Of a DNA stretch of 64,000 nucleotides, positions 11,401-23,838 are shown piece by piece. Numbering within the stretch: the first letter of the stretch is position 1; the number at the start of each line of letters is the position of its first letter. The stretch is from Microdochium bolleyi (taxonomy: Eukaryota; Ascomycota; Sordariomycetes; Xylariales; Microdochiaceae). Where the stretch lies: assembly GCA_001566295.1 (NCBI GenBank), contig KQ964247.1:2976001-3040000 (forward strand), written 5' to 3'. The notes beneath the pieces are model-generated. The model was given only the letters and a program-made list of their open reading frames with translations, made no database searches and was not told the origin of the DNA. The position numbers were made by a program, and so were the translations under genes.

Positions 11401-12660
11401 ATGGCCGCCCAATCCAAGATGGCGCCCCTGCCGTCGTGGGGATACGCTACCGCCGGTGCTGCCGGTGCCGTCTTCGCCAACACACTTGTCTATCCTTTGG
11501 ATCTGTGAGCATGCAAATTCCTGGCGGCTTGAGCCCAGCTGAACAGTGCTGGCCCTGCGCAATGTCTCACCTGCGAACATCCAACTAACCATTTCTCAAC
11601 TTCATAGAATCAAGACAAAATTGCAGGTCCAGGTCAAGAGGAAGGCTGGTGACGTCGAGGACTCGTCAGACCCTCACTACGAATCAACATGGGACGCCGT
11701 TACCAAGATCGCCGGTGCCGAGGGTGTTTCGGGGCTCTATGCAGGCATGAGCGGTGCGCTCCTTGGTGTCGCCTCGACCAACTTTGCCTACTTCTACTGG
11801 TATTCGACCGTTCGCGAGATGTACTTCAAGTACCAGAAGACACCCGGCCCACCTAGTACCGCGACCGAGCTGGCTCTTGGAGCCGTGGCTGGCGCCCTTG
11901 CCCAGCTGTGCACCATCCCAATCGCCGTCGTCACGACCCGGCAACAGACCCAGTCCAAGGAAGACCGAAAGGGTATGATCGAGACGGCGCGGGAGGTCAT
12001 CAACAGCGAGGATGGCGTTTCCGGCTTGTGGAGAGGCCTCAAGGCCAGTCTTGTCCTTGTCGTGAACCCCTCCATCACCTACGGAGCCTACGAGCGGTTG
12101 AAGACCGTCATGTACCCCGGCAAGACGAGGCTGGGCCCCGGCGAAGCTTTCTGTGAGTGCAACGATCCCAAATTAACACAGCGAGACTGGCGGCTGACCT
12201 AGGCCATTCCAATTGCAGTGCTTGGCGCCATGTCCAAGGCCCTCGCGACGATCGTCACTCAGCCCTTGATTGTTGCCAAGGTTGGTCTTCAATCAAAGCC
12301 CCCGCCCCAGCGCAAGGGCAAGCCTTTCAAGGGCTTTGTCGAGGTCCTGAAGTTCATCATTGAGCACGAGGGTGCGCCTGCTCTCTTCAAGGGCATCGGT
12401 CCTCAGATCCTGAAGGGCCTGTTGGTGCAGGGTATTTTGATGATGACAAAGGAGAGGTCAGTACCGAGTCTTCCGTGACGTCGCAACATTCGACAGTCGT
12501 CGATGCTGAAATCGTAGGCTAACTCATGAGCCACAGAATCGAGCTCAGCTTTATCCTTCTGTTCCGGTACATCCGCCAGATCAGGTCGCAGCAGCTTGCC
12601 AAGGCTGCCGCGTTCGCTGCCGAGAAGGCGAAGAGCGCTGCACCTATCCTGGTAAAGTGA
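11401..12660 (+). CDS. ANT1: Peroxisomal adenine nucleotide carrier (mitochondrial carrier family)
   Basis: This exchanges ATP and AMP across the peroxisomal membrane, supporting fatty-acid activation. Exons are 11401-11504, 11608-12152, 12219-12456 and 12537-12660; all junctions keep frame and give 336 residues, within the usual 300-340. Three carrier repeats are visible, each beginning with a Px(D/x)xx(K/R)-like motif: PLDLIKTKLQ near residue 33, PIAVVTTRQQ in the middle and PLIVAKVGLQ in the third. Six membrane helices are expected. The alanine/lysine-rich C-terminus (AKAAAFAAEKAKSAA) is probably exposed. The assignment to the Pmp47/Ant1 subgroup rather than another carrier rests on overall resemblance. 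Splice signals are standard (GTGAGC, GTGAGT, GTCAGT donors). Confidence 0.87.
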
Positions 12661-13392
12661 AAGAGTCAAGAAGCCGAAGGATACTGGCGCAACGTGCAAT
12701 CGTCTGACAAAGGCAGACCTGGCGTCCATGGCGGTCCAGGCTGTACGATACCCCAGGCGGAGTGAGGACGGAAGGCGAGAGGACAAAATACATACAAATG
12801 ACTGAGGGGTTCAATGCGAGTTTTTGGTTTTGTACATAGTTCGGGAACAATATTGCGGATATTACCTTCCTTCTAGGCTGGATTATGCTGCGAACTAAGC
12901 TCTGGTTTTGGCGATAATGTCGTTTTATGAGGTTTCGGCAGTTGTGCAGTGACTGTGAGCTGCATTGGTGCTTCTGCACCTGCATATCTTCAGCCGCGTT
13001 GATCGCAACTGCGAGAAAGCAACGGCCACGTTGAATGAGGGCCAGTTACCTGGAGCGTGTTCCGTGATAAACCATGGGACGGGATGCGTGCATGCAGGGT
13101 GTACAAGGAAGATGCTGCGAGAGTGGAGCACTGCTCGACTGAGTGGATCACAGCCCGAAGCGGCTTAAACTGGGTTCTCTTTTGCAGCCGCCGCTCTCCA
13201 GCCCGCCAGCTGGCAGCTTCCACTCGCTTAATTTTCACCACACAATTGCGCAAGTTTTGAGAATTCGCAGCACGCCCGCCCGCAGACCCGGTCGAGCCGC
13301 CCCGGCTTGCCTAGAGACCGCTCGACGCCTTCACCACTGCCACCAGATCACCACATACTCGGACAAGCTCAAGCAGCCGCAAAACCGTCACA
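12661..13392. other. Intergenic region, carrier 3' flank and eL29 promoter
   Basis: No gene was seen. The first part is the 3' flank of the carrier. The last 200 bp before the eL29 start are CT-rich with a TTAATTTTCACC patch, which fits a core promoter and leader of a highly expressed gene. Confidence 0.5.
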
Positions 13393-13971
13393 ATGGCCAG
13401 TACGTGATGCCCTCCAAGACTACACGCTATCTCGATCTCGGGATCGACGCGACACACGATCGATTCATCGACCGGCAGCGAGGCGCCCAATAGGATCCTG
13501 GTTTCGCTGACGTTTTGCTCCTTTCACAGAGTCCAAGAACTCGTCTCAGCACAACCAGAGCAAGAAGGCTCACCGCAACGGGTATGTCGCCTGACGCGCC
13601 TCCCATCGCCACGAACACTGCCTCTCTCACTATTGCCACGGCTACAACCTCGAAAAGTCTATTTGAACCGATGCAAATATCGGGCCTATGCGCAAAGGGA
13701 GAGCAGTGGAGTTCGATGGCACGATATATACCGGCTGGGCGATTTGACTAACGGATCATGTCCACGAATAGTATCAAGAAGCCCAAGACCAACAGATACC
13801 CTTCGCTCAAGGGTGTTGATCCCAAGTTCCGCCGCAACCACAGACATGCTCTGCACGGCACCCAGCGCGCTCTGGTACGTTCTCCCGTCACTGCGTGATG
13901 CGGCATGGCGTACGGCTTCGCTAACAACCCTACAGAAGGAGGGCAAGGACGGCGCCGCCAAGAAGGAGTAA
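13393..13971 (+). CDS. RPL29: 60S ribosomal protein eL29
   Basis: A small basic protein of the large ribosomal subunit. Exons are 13393-13399, 13530-13581, 13772-13874 and 13936-13971, which join to 65 residues, the usual length. The start exon is only 7 nt (ATG, GCC and one base). Donors are GTACGT, GTATGT and GTACGT. The product begins MAKSKNSSQHNQSKKAHRNG, matching the family's conserved N-terminus, continues with KKPKTNRYPSLKGVDPKF, and ends in a lysine-rich tail. Three introns in such a short gene are typical of ribosomal protein genes in filamentous fungi. Because each exon is tiny, simple ORF scanning would miss it. Confidence 0.95.
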
Positions 13972-16152
13972 AGAATCTGGTCAGCATATAGAAAACGGAA
14001 AAAATCAAAATGAGTAAACAACCACCTACCGATGGATCTCGATTGACCCGACTCTGCGGATATCCCCGCCTTTTCGACTCTGGACCCTGCCGACGACAAT
14101 TGACGGGACCTACGAAGAACAACCTATAGCAAAGGGCGGTTATCAGCACCCGATGTCGACAATCGCCATGACAACTACAACTGATCGAGGAAAGGCTTTT
14201 TCACACTACGGAATTTGCACGGCGCAACGAAACGACTTGTTTGATATTTTCTCTTCACGGGTCGGGAAAATGGGAAGGGCAGATTTCCCCGGATAGATAC
14301 CGAAGAAACGGATCTCCGGAAACGAAATGAAAGAAACGAAAAAAACCCAGGCCCAGTCCTAGTGCAGTTGTATTGCGACGCCGACACGACTCAACGGGCA
14401 ACGGGAAAGGGTCGACGGCTGGGAGGACTCTGGCATAGGCATGCTTTCGACGTCTCGTTGGCGAATATCCACGAGCATGGTACCACCGACCAAGTTGGTC
14501 CTGTCGAAAATGGCGGTGCTATTGTGCTCGTGGATTGAGCATTCGGGCTTCGAAAGGTTGCCCTTTGTCCTGAAGCCTCTCAACAAGACCCGAGACTCGA
14601 GCCACAGCATTTGTGTCGGCCGTGCGTGTTTCGCAGTGACATCGACCCAACCCAAGCGTGAGTTCGCCATTACCAGACAAAACCCAGCTAGCTCAAGGGC
14701 GTCATCCTGCGAGTCCAGTCCACAACCACCACCACTCTCTCCTCCCTCCATGATTCCATGACTCTTATCCCAAGCACAACATGAAACAAAACACAAAACA
14801 GGCATTAGTGTGTACAGCATTGAGCTTCAAACCACCTCGCTCCTTTGCTGAAGGATAACTTCTTCTCGTGCCGAGATCAAACCACAACAAGTCTGTCTAT
14901 TACCAAACACTCTATGCTTCTTTACTCCTCCACGGCAAGAGTGCATGAAAGACTGGGCTATATTTCCTCTCCCACCCCATATTCTATTTCGTTCCACTCC
15001 TCTCCGTACCTTTCCCGCTCCCATTCATGCGCTTCCTTCATCCTCTTGTCTGCTCGACTTGACACGAGGTTCCGTGCGGACATCTGTGTACCCCCTTTAT
15101 GACTGTGTGAAGATGTACATGGTGCGACCCTGGTCTTTTAGAATATGTCCTAGTCCTAGTCTTGTCCGTCCAGGTGAGGAGGAGGCCTCACTACATATAT
15201 CGTAGCTTATGGACCGAGATAGCTGGTGTCGATAGCTCAATAATGGCTCATGAGGCAATAACTACCTGAATCAAACCATACTTTTGAATATATCCATTCG
15301 TACCAAGCTGCGACAGGTAATATTGCGGCCGGATGGTGGTGTTGTGCCAATCACCTCCTTCCCGTCACTAGACATCACATGGCCCCCAAAGGGAGATGAG
15401 ATTTCATGCACAGGGGCATCGCTGCTCTCGAGCTACCTATACGACATGTCTTCTTTGTAGCGGCATTGCTTCAATCGAACTGGTGCAGTGTCTGTCCCGT
15501 GCGGGCTCATTGTTGAGCTGTTCTATAGTTCCGAATGGAGCATCGTGCCATTCGGGAAAAGAAGAAACGGCCAAGGAACACAGCTCGAGAGAGCAACAGG
15601 AAGGGAGCAAAGAGCGTATGGTAATAGAGAGGCAGAACCATGGGCTGAAATTGAACCAGAGGCGTCTCACCCCTTTACGGAAAGAAAACAACATTCTCTC
15701 CGCACACCTTGTTGCCATTATACAACGCCAAACGAAACACCCTGTTGAACCGCAAGGTATGGCGTCATGCCCCTCCCACTTCTTGTAATTCCAGTGTCTC
15801 AGGGCGAGAGGAGCAGTAGCGCTCGGGAGGGAGGGCTGCCCTCAAAACAAGGAAAAGAAAAAAGAAACGCATACAGAGCACATTTACGCCCCAGGAAATG
15901 CCGAAATGAAGAAATCAGAACGGTGTCCTATCCTCGCTCAGACAGTGCTCAACCGGTCCAGTGTCTCGAGAGAGTAGATTGAGCGGCCATATGGTGGGTA
16001 CGCACCATGAGCGCAGGACAGCATCGAATATCGATTTGCTCGTGCGTACCGCCTGCTCAGGCTCCGACTCCTCCCATATTCGTTCCGTCTATGAGCTCGT
16101 GTCGACACCCGACAGGGCCCAAAGGTCGAGTCTGAAGAGTTTGGGCCTCAAC
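13972..16152. other. Convergent intergenic region
   Basis: 2.2 kb between the 3' ends of eL29 and the Yippee gene. It is moderately AT-richer than the coding blocks, with A-rich runs near 14330 and 15850. Frames of up to 153 codons exist (14359-14820, -), but they lack recognisable motifs. Nothing firm was found. Confidence 0.55.
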
Positions 16153-16586
16153 TCAGTTGACGTTGCAGAGCAGCTCGGCCTCGAGGATGAACTTGCCCTC
16201 CTTGTACTTCTCGGACGACTCGTACGCCTTGTCGTACTTCCAGCCGACCGTATCCTTGCACTGCCGGCACGTGATATCGCGCACGATGTGCCGGCCCGTC
16301 GTCATGCTGCGTTCCGACGGCTCGCCGGCGTCGATGTTGACGACGTTGTTGAAGAGGTAGGCCTTGCCATGCTGGCCGCGAAAGTTCTGCAGTTGATCAT
16401 GCATTAGTGGTCCGAGTGTGCTCGTTTTGGGGGAGGTTGCTGTAAAAGAGGTGGATTGTTTCATTTCCAGGTGACTGCTGGTCTTACCCGACTGATAATG
16501 TCCTCGTGGTTAGACAGATGCGCCTTGCAGTTCTTGCAGCCGTAGATCTTGTTGCTACTCAAATATGTGTTGTATGCGAGGCCCAT
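16153..16586 (-). CDS. Yippee family zinc-binding protein
   Basis: A small protein of 110 residues, the usual Yippee length, from exons 16586-16488 and 16386-16153 (phase-0 junction, GTAAGA donor, CTGCAG acceptor). Two CxxC pairs, Cys17/Cys20 (GCKNCKAHL) and Cys73/Cys76 (ITCRQCKDTVGW), bind one zinc in this fold. The stretch GKAYLFNNVVNI and the segment DKAYESSEKYKEGKFILE are family hallmarks. Yippee proteins are related to the cereblon/Mis18 fold, and their exact role in fungi is unsettled. The start is the ATG that gives MGLAYNTYL, a family-typical N-terminus; a frame extending into the intron on exon 2's upstream side is not used. Confidence 0.93.
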
Positions 16587-17793
16587 CTTGAAGGCTAATG
16601 TCTCGGGGAGTGAAGAGGATTTAACGAGATGAGATGCTAAGGCACTCAGCTGGCAGCGTCAAGAACGAAGGGCTAGCGTCTCAGTAAAGGTCCAAGCAGG
16701 CCGAGAAGTTTGATGGTCCTCGGTGCCAGCTCTCTGCGCTTCTAGTCACGCGTTTTGCTTTACATATAAGTCTAGGAATAGACTCAAGTATGTCTCGTTC
16801 GTCGTATCAGGAGTCGGCCTGCCACCAACGACAATTACTGGTGCTTCCTCGATGTGAGCAGTCGGGCCAAGCGGAGATTGGCTGTTGGGCAGGTTGTCCG
16901 TCTTTGAGCGTTTCTTCTCCGGCAGCTATGATCCTTCAGGGAGCAGATATCACCAAAAGGCCGGTAAATCGTGATCAACGCGAGGTATAGCTTCTTTGTT
17001 TTCGTTCGTGCAGGCTACCGTTGCCGGACGAGCTCTGTGTGGCAAGCGTGCGAAGGCTGACGTCGCTGCGGGCAACGGCTCGGCGAGATCGTGGGCTGGC
17101 GAGCGGGCAGGCCGGGTTTTGGTGATGCGAGATGGAGAGCAACCGAGACGGTGTATGTTGGACCAAGAAGAAGGGCGATGGACGAGCAGTTGTTGCGATG
17201 GCGACGACGAGAGTTGTTGTTGAATCAGAAAGTGTCGCCAGTCCAAGAGCATCCCGCTCAGAGGGCTGGCCCGAGCTGGTTGTCGTACAGTGGGAGCAGC
17301 GTCACCCGTTCACGGCGACCCAAGGGAGAGCGCGGGGTCTGGTCACAGGGGACCGGCGCCAAGATCAACGCCTCGAATCGATTGGCGATCCACGCCCCAC
17401 ACTTCCTCCACGAACATCATACTAATTATATGCTGGGCAACACTTTCCGACACAAGGCCAAGCATGACACGAGGACACAGATGCATGTGACATTGGAAGC
17501 ATTTGGGAGACTGTGTGCTGATCGCACACGACTTGTACCTCTGTATTTCGCTCTAGTCCGCGTTTGATGCGCAATGTGCGTGGAATGTGTGTCTGAGCAG
17601 GCGTGAGCCGGCTGCCCAAAATTTAAATATCTACAAGAACCTGTGGCAGTGACGCCCGCAGTTCGCGTATACTCATCAGAAATGACTGTGTATATCACGG
17701 GCAATATCAACAAATCAAATGGCTTCTCAGAAAACAGGCCGCCTGATGGCTCCTGGTCAAGGTCGAGCTCGCTGGCTTGCGGCATGCCGCAAA
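16587..17793. other. Intergenic region upstream of the Yippee gene
   Basis: 1.2 kb between the Yippee start and the 3' end of the ferric reductase gene (both on the minus strand). It should hold the Yippee promoter. A TTTAAATAT patch lies near 17620. No gene was seen; the frame at 17091-17567 has no recognisable content. Confidence 0.55.
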
Positions 17794-19644
17794 TTACCAC
17801 GAGAACGCCTCCTCGATGAAATCCACCGTCCCACCGTATTGTCTACGGCGCACAGCCTGGCGCACTTCGTCACTGAGAGCACCCGGGCCGCAAACTGTGA
17901 CGGCCATGGCGCCGACCTGGTTCTCCATCTCCATTGACAGCAGAGTCTCGATGTTGGGTCGGCCTGGGAACATCTGGACTGTGGACGACGGGCTATGGAT
18001 TTCCTTGGTAGATCGAGGGCGGCTCACAAAGAGCATGATACGGAGAATCTCGCGGCGACGGTCCATGGCTAGGATCTGCGTCATCCAAGGCCGAATCCAC
18101 TCCAGGTGCTCGGGGCTCTGAATGATCCAGACAAGAACGACTTTACGGGTGGCGACGGTTCCATTGGCGAAGCCAGCTACCAGATCGCGCACATGCGGGA
18201 CTTGGTGGGTAATGCCGACACCACCAGCAAAGAGAACTGCAGTGCCGTACGAGTGGAGAGGGTGCTCGCCGCCGTAGGGGCCCTCAACCCAGCAAGTAGT
18301 TGTCAACCGACCCTCGTGTGCCTCGGCAGCACGCTGGTACAGCGAGTTGGTCATTCCAGTTCTGGCACGGATGATGAAAGACATGGTCGTCTTGCGGTTT
18401 CCAAGAATGTCCTGGCGGTTCATAGCCAGCTTCTCGCCGTTCTCAAACGAGTCGCTCTCCTCGCTCCATGCGAGACTGAACGGGTGAGACTGCCAGAAGC
18501 TGATGGTCGGCAGGTACAGGTACGCATGCTGACCAGGACGGAAGGTCCAGGGCCTGGCCATGGTTACAGTGACACGGACAGCGTTGCCGGGCAGAGCCTC
18601 AATCAGTGTCTTGGTGCCGCCATTGCCCCAGTTGTGGTACGCGACACGTGCAAAGCGGAAAAACCTGTCGAATATCCAAGCAGCCATGACAGGGTAAAGC
18701 CATTTGAGGTATGTCAAAGTCTCGGGGTTGATCCACAGGAGATGATAGTAGAGGCCCACAACAGCTGTGAGAGCGAGCAGGATGTGTACCAGCTTGAAGA
18801 ACTCGTAGAATGCATGCCTAGCAATGCTGGCTGCCTGGAAGAAGATGGCGACGAATGCGATGGTGGCCTGGTTGTCTTGGTCAGCAAAATTGAATAACAC
18901 AGGCTAGAAGACAACATTGATATTGGATATGGGACTTACAATGAAACCCGGTAGGAAAGGCTGAACTTTCCAAGACTTGGCAAAAGCCGTCATGAAGTTG
19001 GTGGTGTAAGCCGACCCGAGCCAGTAGGCGACAACGTGAGCAAGGCCTTCAAGCACGCAGATGCGACCGAACCATCTGTGCATAAGGTTGAACGTGTCGA
19101 AGGATATGCCAAGGAGCTTGCACAGAGGGTTGTTGCGGCCTGCCATGATAAAGAGCGGAATCATGTTGACGACACTCAGTGTGCCGGTCCGGTTCCTGAT
19201 CAGGCGGGCGGCATCGACATAAGATCCGGCGAAGGGAACATTGATGACACAAAAGACGACGTTGGTGGCCAGGTAGGCGAGGAGAAAGAAGAACTGGAGC
19301 CTCGTTGGCAAGGTGCCAACGTTGACGGCACTGCTGAGCTGGAATTCACGGTTGTGACGTTTGCTGATGAGCGGAGCGTATAAGAGGTTCTTCTTGAGCC
19401 AAGAGGCGTTGGCGGACGGCTTCGCAAAGTATCGCTGCGTGTCGTTTGTCAGACACGTGACGGTTCTGACGTAGCGCACCAAGACGGAAATGGCACGCCA
19501 GGTGATGACGAGAGCGCTGATGATGGCGCAGATGTACATGAGATAGCGGACGAGAGCGGCGTTCTGGTCGGCAGGAGTCCAGCCCGCGGCCTGGCCCTCG
19601 CCGGAGTCGCCAGCGCGCGCGACCATCGCAACGTGATCAGACAT
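17794..19644 (-). CDS. Ferric reductase transmembrane protein (FRE family)
   Basis: A plasma-membrane flavocytochrome that reduces extracellular Fe(III) using NAD(P)H. Exons 19644-18940 and 18867-17794 join in phase 0 (GTAAGT donor, CAG acceptor) to give 592 residues. The N-terminal half has about seven membrane helices. The two haem-ligand pairs are each spaced 14 apart, His189/His203 and His263/His277, as in the family. The FAD site is HPFSLAW (from His363). The nucleotide site includes WVEGPYGG, AGGVGITHQVP and CGPGALSDEV near the C-terminus. There is no clear cleavable signal peptide. Metal specificity cannot be read from the sequence, and NADPH oxidase is less likely given the topology and motif spacing. 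I saw no iron-regulator site I would defend upstream. Confidence 0.93.
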
Positions 19645-22600
19645 GGTGCTGGGGTTGTGTCGTCGCTAAGTTGTGTTGATATTGCTGGTCGACCTTGTGG
19701 TGACCGTGCCTTGAGGTGGCGAGCGTCAATATGAGGTTGTTGTTTGACCCAGATCCTAGGGAGGGGTCGAATGGCCGAAGAACGGAGGATGAAAAGAGCG
19801 GTGGAAAGGTGGTGAATCAAGGAGCGTAAGATGGGACAATCCGGAGACCAGGTGGCGACGGAGCGGCTCTGCGTGGGGAGGTTGAAGAAAGTCGACGACC
19901 AGCCGTCAGATGGTAGTTGCCCAAGCGGTGTCCGAGTCGAAGTCCCAAACGAGGCGGAACGGCGATCGGAGGAGTGGATGGGAAGGAAGGGAGAAAAGAA
20001 GCAGCAGCAGACAGAAGCCAGGCTGTGTGCGGAACGAAGAGAAATGCTCTGACGGGCAGTGCAGGCGTAAAGGCAGGCAGGGCGGCAAGACACGAGGTGG
20101 GAAGGAGAGAGAGGGGGGGCCCGTTGCAGAGTCCGTGAGACTGGGCGACGGGGCGATATACATAAACGGGAGGAGATCAGCGACTTGGCTGGAGGTGGGC
20201 GAGACGGGCGAGCCGGGCTGGCCCCTGCCACTAAAGCAGGTACAGCACTCGGTACATTGAGGTCTGCCGGGCGCGTGGGTGGGTGGGCCGGCCTCAGGCA
20301 CCTCTTTGCATAGGCACCTTACAGCCACTCGTTGCTTCGTGTGCCAGCATCGTCGCCCTCCGGCTTGGCAGCGGGGCTGGCCACGGTGCCTGCATCCTCT
20401 TGACACAGCCATGGGCTCACCCCCTGACCGGCCCGTTCGATGTTGATGACCTGTCTGCCCAACACGAACAACGGACCTGCAGCGCCCACGTCACCCGCTG
20501 CGTCGCGGGAGCATCCAGCCCAGAGAAGCACGTCAGAAATGGACGGAGCGCTGCATACGATGCCGCCCGTGCCTGCCAAGAGCCGGTTCTCTCGTTGCAT
20601 TGTCCAGCTCCCTCACTAAGCTAACAATGCAGCTAGTCGGGCGACCGCCAAACTCAACATGGTCAGGGCTCGAAGAAACAATGGCTCGCTCAGATGGGGC
20701 CGGCCTCTTCTGCAGAACCGAGTCGTGTGCCATCATGCATTCCTTTCCGACCGACATGCTCCCGCCTGGCGCCTGGCCTACCGGGTGACCTGTCTGATCT
20801 CTCACTGCTGCGCTGCCCCTCGATCGCGATTGACGCATCGGGCAGAAAGCTGTCACGGCGTCATCGGCCTACGGTGCGGGTGAGCATCGAGCAGATTGTT
20901 GCGGCGATCAGCCACGCTAGCTGCGCAGTCGGTGCAGGTCTTCATCTGCTGCCGCTCCGAAGAAGAAAAAAAACAAGCGAGGGAGAAGCACACAGGTCGT
21001 CGCCATAAAGCTTGGTTGCCTTCTCTCGAGATCCGGTCGCACGAGAATGCCACAAACAAAAGTCTGCACTGGTCGACCATACGCCATCCTCACACGGCTG
21101 GCGGAGAGGCAGTGCGTCGAGTGTGTGCCGCCGTGGAGCCACGAACGCCACCTGTCGAGCCCTGTGTCGGCCACATCCACAAATTCACAGGCACGACCCG
21201 GCGCCGTCAGTGTCTGAAACCGCTTGGACCAGCAAGGGAGACACACGAGTGACCACGGGGAGACTTCTAGCCTTTGCCGCCAGCCAATCAATTCGAGACA
21301 GTCCACCTCAACTATGGCCAACTTTATGCAGCCGCCACAATATGCATTTTTATCACTCTCGTGGGATTCGCTCGGAGCGAATAGGCAAGGCTGGCGCTGT
21401 TTGTCGCTCGATGGTCCGTTCATAAGGGACTTGAGCTTGAGAGTCCGACCATTCGTTACCAAAGTTGCACAACCCATCCTTGAGCAGGGTTCGCCGGCGC
21501 TTTTTGTCAACGGCATCAGCAACTCTATTCCATCGTCACACAGACAGCCGTTGGTTTAACTCGGCTCACTTCCGTGGTTGCTCGCAGCGGTCACAAGATG
21601 GAAGGGGTTATTTCTGTCAGTCGAACTTGCAAGTGACAACCCTCGCCGCATATGCCGGTTGTTGTCTATGGACATGGCATATCCCCTCTGCGCACGAACT
21701 CAGCATCGCTCCATAAGCTCGTGCGCGGTTTTGATCAAGCAGATACCTATGAACACTCAAAGGCGGCAACCTGAGTTGTCAGTCAGCGAGCCAGCCTGCT
21801 TTGTCATGGGACAACCCCGGGACCCTTATCAAACTCAATCTAATACCTTGAGCCATGTCCTGGGTCCGGGGTAGGAATTCTGAGGCTTGAGACATACCCC
21901 TGACATTCGTTTAGTGTCGAACATTGAAGTACAGTACGTACGAATTTGCGTCCGCGCCCGTGTCGACTTCAGATTGTTCTTCCATGGGCCCACATTGGGC
22001 TTTGCTTCCGCGGCTGGAAGAGGCCTGTCTAGATCCCACAATGAAGGGGTCCGTCCCCGCTGTGCGGGTAGAGCTGCTGTAGGATGACTGTCGCCGGCGC
22101 CAAGGGAGAGGTCAAGGTTTCGGCCGGCCGGCAGATTATCCATAACTGACGATACCTGTGTGCATGGTCCCGGGGGGTGGAAGACGTAAGCCGAGTTGAC
22201 ATCGTTCTAGCTCCAGAGTCCAGATGCAATGCAACCGGCACTTGACAAGCACACGCGCGGCAACAGGCAACCCTTGCCCGCAAGATTGTCCGGATTGGAG
22301 CGTCACTCCACTCTCACGCCAGCGACAGAGTAGGAAATGAGACTATCCAGACAAGTTCATTTGCCACCCTGGCACGCAGGATGACATCAAAGTGCTAAGC
22401 ACAATCATTTGCACACATGTCGTGCGGACCAACACTCCAGCTCGTGACAGATGAGGAAGCCTGACTCGATTCCCAGCTACCGAAAGTTGGTAGGAGATGG
22501 CTCGGGGGGCTTCTGGAATCCCCGGCACCCTCGTCTCGTCCGAGCCGCATGGTCTGCTCGGCCCTTGCTGGTACTTCCAACGGGGCGTCTTGGTCCGCTG

Positions 22601-23838
22601 CTCCCGGAAAAGGCTCTCAAATAGGCCCACAACAATATACACGAGGTTCGCGTGTGTTCCTTGATTCGATCCTGAGCCCTTCGATGAAAGACGTTCCCAT
22701 AAGCACCAAACAAGAAATCTCGTCTCATCGCACCATCGCGACGTCAGATAACGCACGCGAAACGCAGTACCGGTCGCGCATCGGATTGTCACTCGGCTAA
22801 TGATGGCTGGTTTGTTGCTCTTTAAGGTTATCTGTCTCGGTGCCGGCCGCGCCATCTCCACGCCACGCGCGTGAGGAGGCGGGCCCGGTGTGTCATGTAT
22901 AATGGTAGAGAATGAAACACTTCTGTTGTTCCACGCACCACGAAACCCACTGCCTAACTACATGCTGCGTACGTCTTCTTCTCTCTCGAAAAGTCAAGAC
23001 TTGCGGGCGCGTGTCGTGCGATCGCGGACGGGTTGCGGACCATTGAGCCGCTGACGTCTTGTTTCATCCTGATACTGTCAGATATCGTGTTCTAGGGTTT
23101 TCTGTTGCATGCTTCGCGTGGCAGGCAGGGTGGCTTGGTTTGTAGCACGGACGCAGGCGCCGATCAGTGTCTTTTGGGGGTTCTTGGATGGCCTGGGGTG
23201 ATGTTTGAGCATATCGTACATATATGTCGTCGTCTTCACGTGATTCTCGTAGTCTGCCCTTGTCTGCTCATCTTCTGAGCTGATTTCGTGTCTCGCGACT
23301 TAGTCGTGTCGCACTGGATTGCGGGGCGAAGGAACATCGACACTATTCAATTATGTGCCCTTGTAGAGCCTGCAATACAGTCTGCTTTCTGCCTGGCGAG
23401 AGTGAAAGTCTTGTTCGCTCTCGTGGCGTGCTGGCCGCTTTTTCGGCTCCGAGTCTGCTAACGACATTGGACCTGGTCTGACTTTACGTGGCCTTGTTGT
23501 GACCTCCTCAACTGCTCGTGGATTCAATCGATGGCGACGGACATCCAGAGTCGATACCAGATATTTCGCGAGATAGTTCCACGGGAAACAGCTGTGGATG
23601 CTTCGGGGTGCATTTGATCATGGTCGGTAATGTCACAAGAGCCTCGAATTCTTTTACTTTTTCTTCTGTGTATAGCAGATGCGATGCCCAAAGTGCCCTT
23701 CTGCCTATTCCGGATCCAAGATGTATCGGGTTTTGTCCAAACACTATCTCGAAGCCATATTCAAGGGTCTCCTAGCCAAGTTATACGTCCTCTAGCACCA
23801 CGATCATTGGCTGTGGACGCCAAGTTCTTCGCGCCAGT
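19645..23838. other. 4.2 kb gene-free region
   Basis: This stretch starts at the ferric reductase start codon and ends at the 3' end of the unknown large gene. The first 500 bp are purine-rich on the + strand, that is CT-rich in the direction of the reductase leader. Frames up to 201 codons (20917-21522, -) show no domain. I found no transposon termini, tRNA or repeat. The large size for a fungal spacer is its only notable feature. Confidence 0.5.

Noticed and set aside
14359..14820. 153-codon minus-strand frame between eL29 and Yippee
   Set aside because: No recognisable motif and no splice-extended model; it lies in convergent 3' flanks.
18106..18897. 263-codon open frame antisense to the ferric reductase
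   Set aside because: The reductase reading has haem, FAD and NAD(P)H motifs in order; the antisense frame has none.
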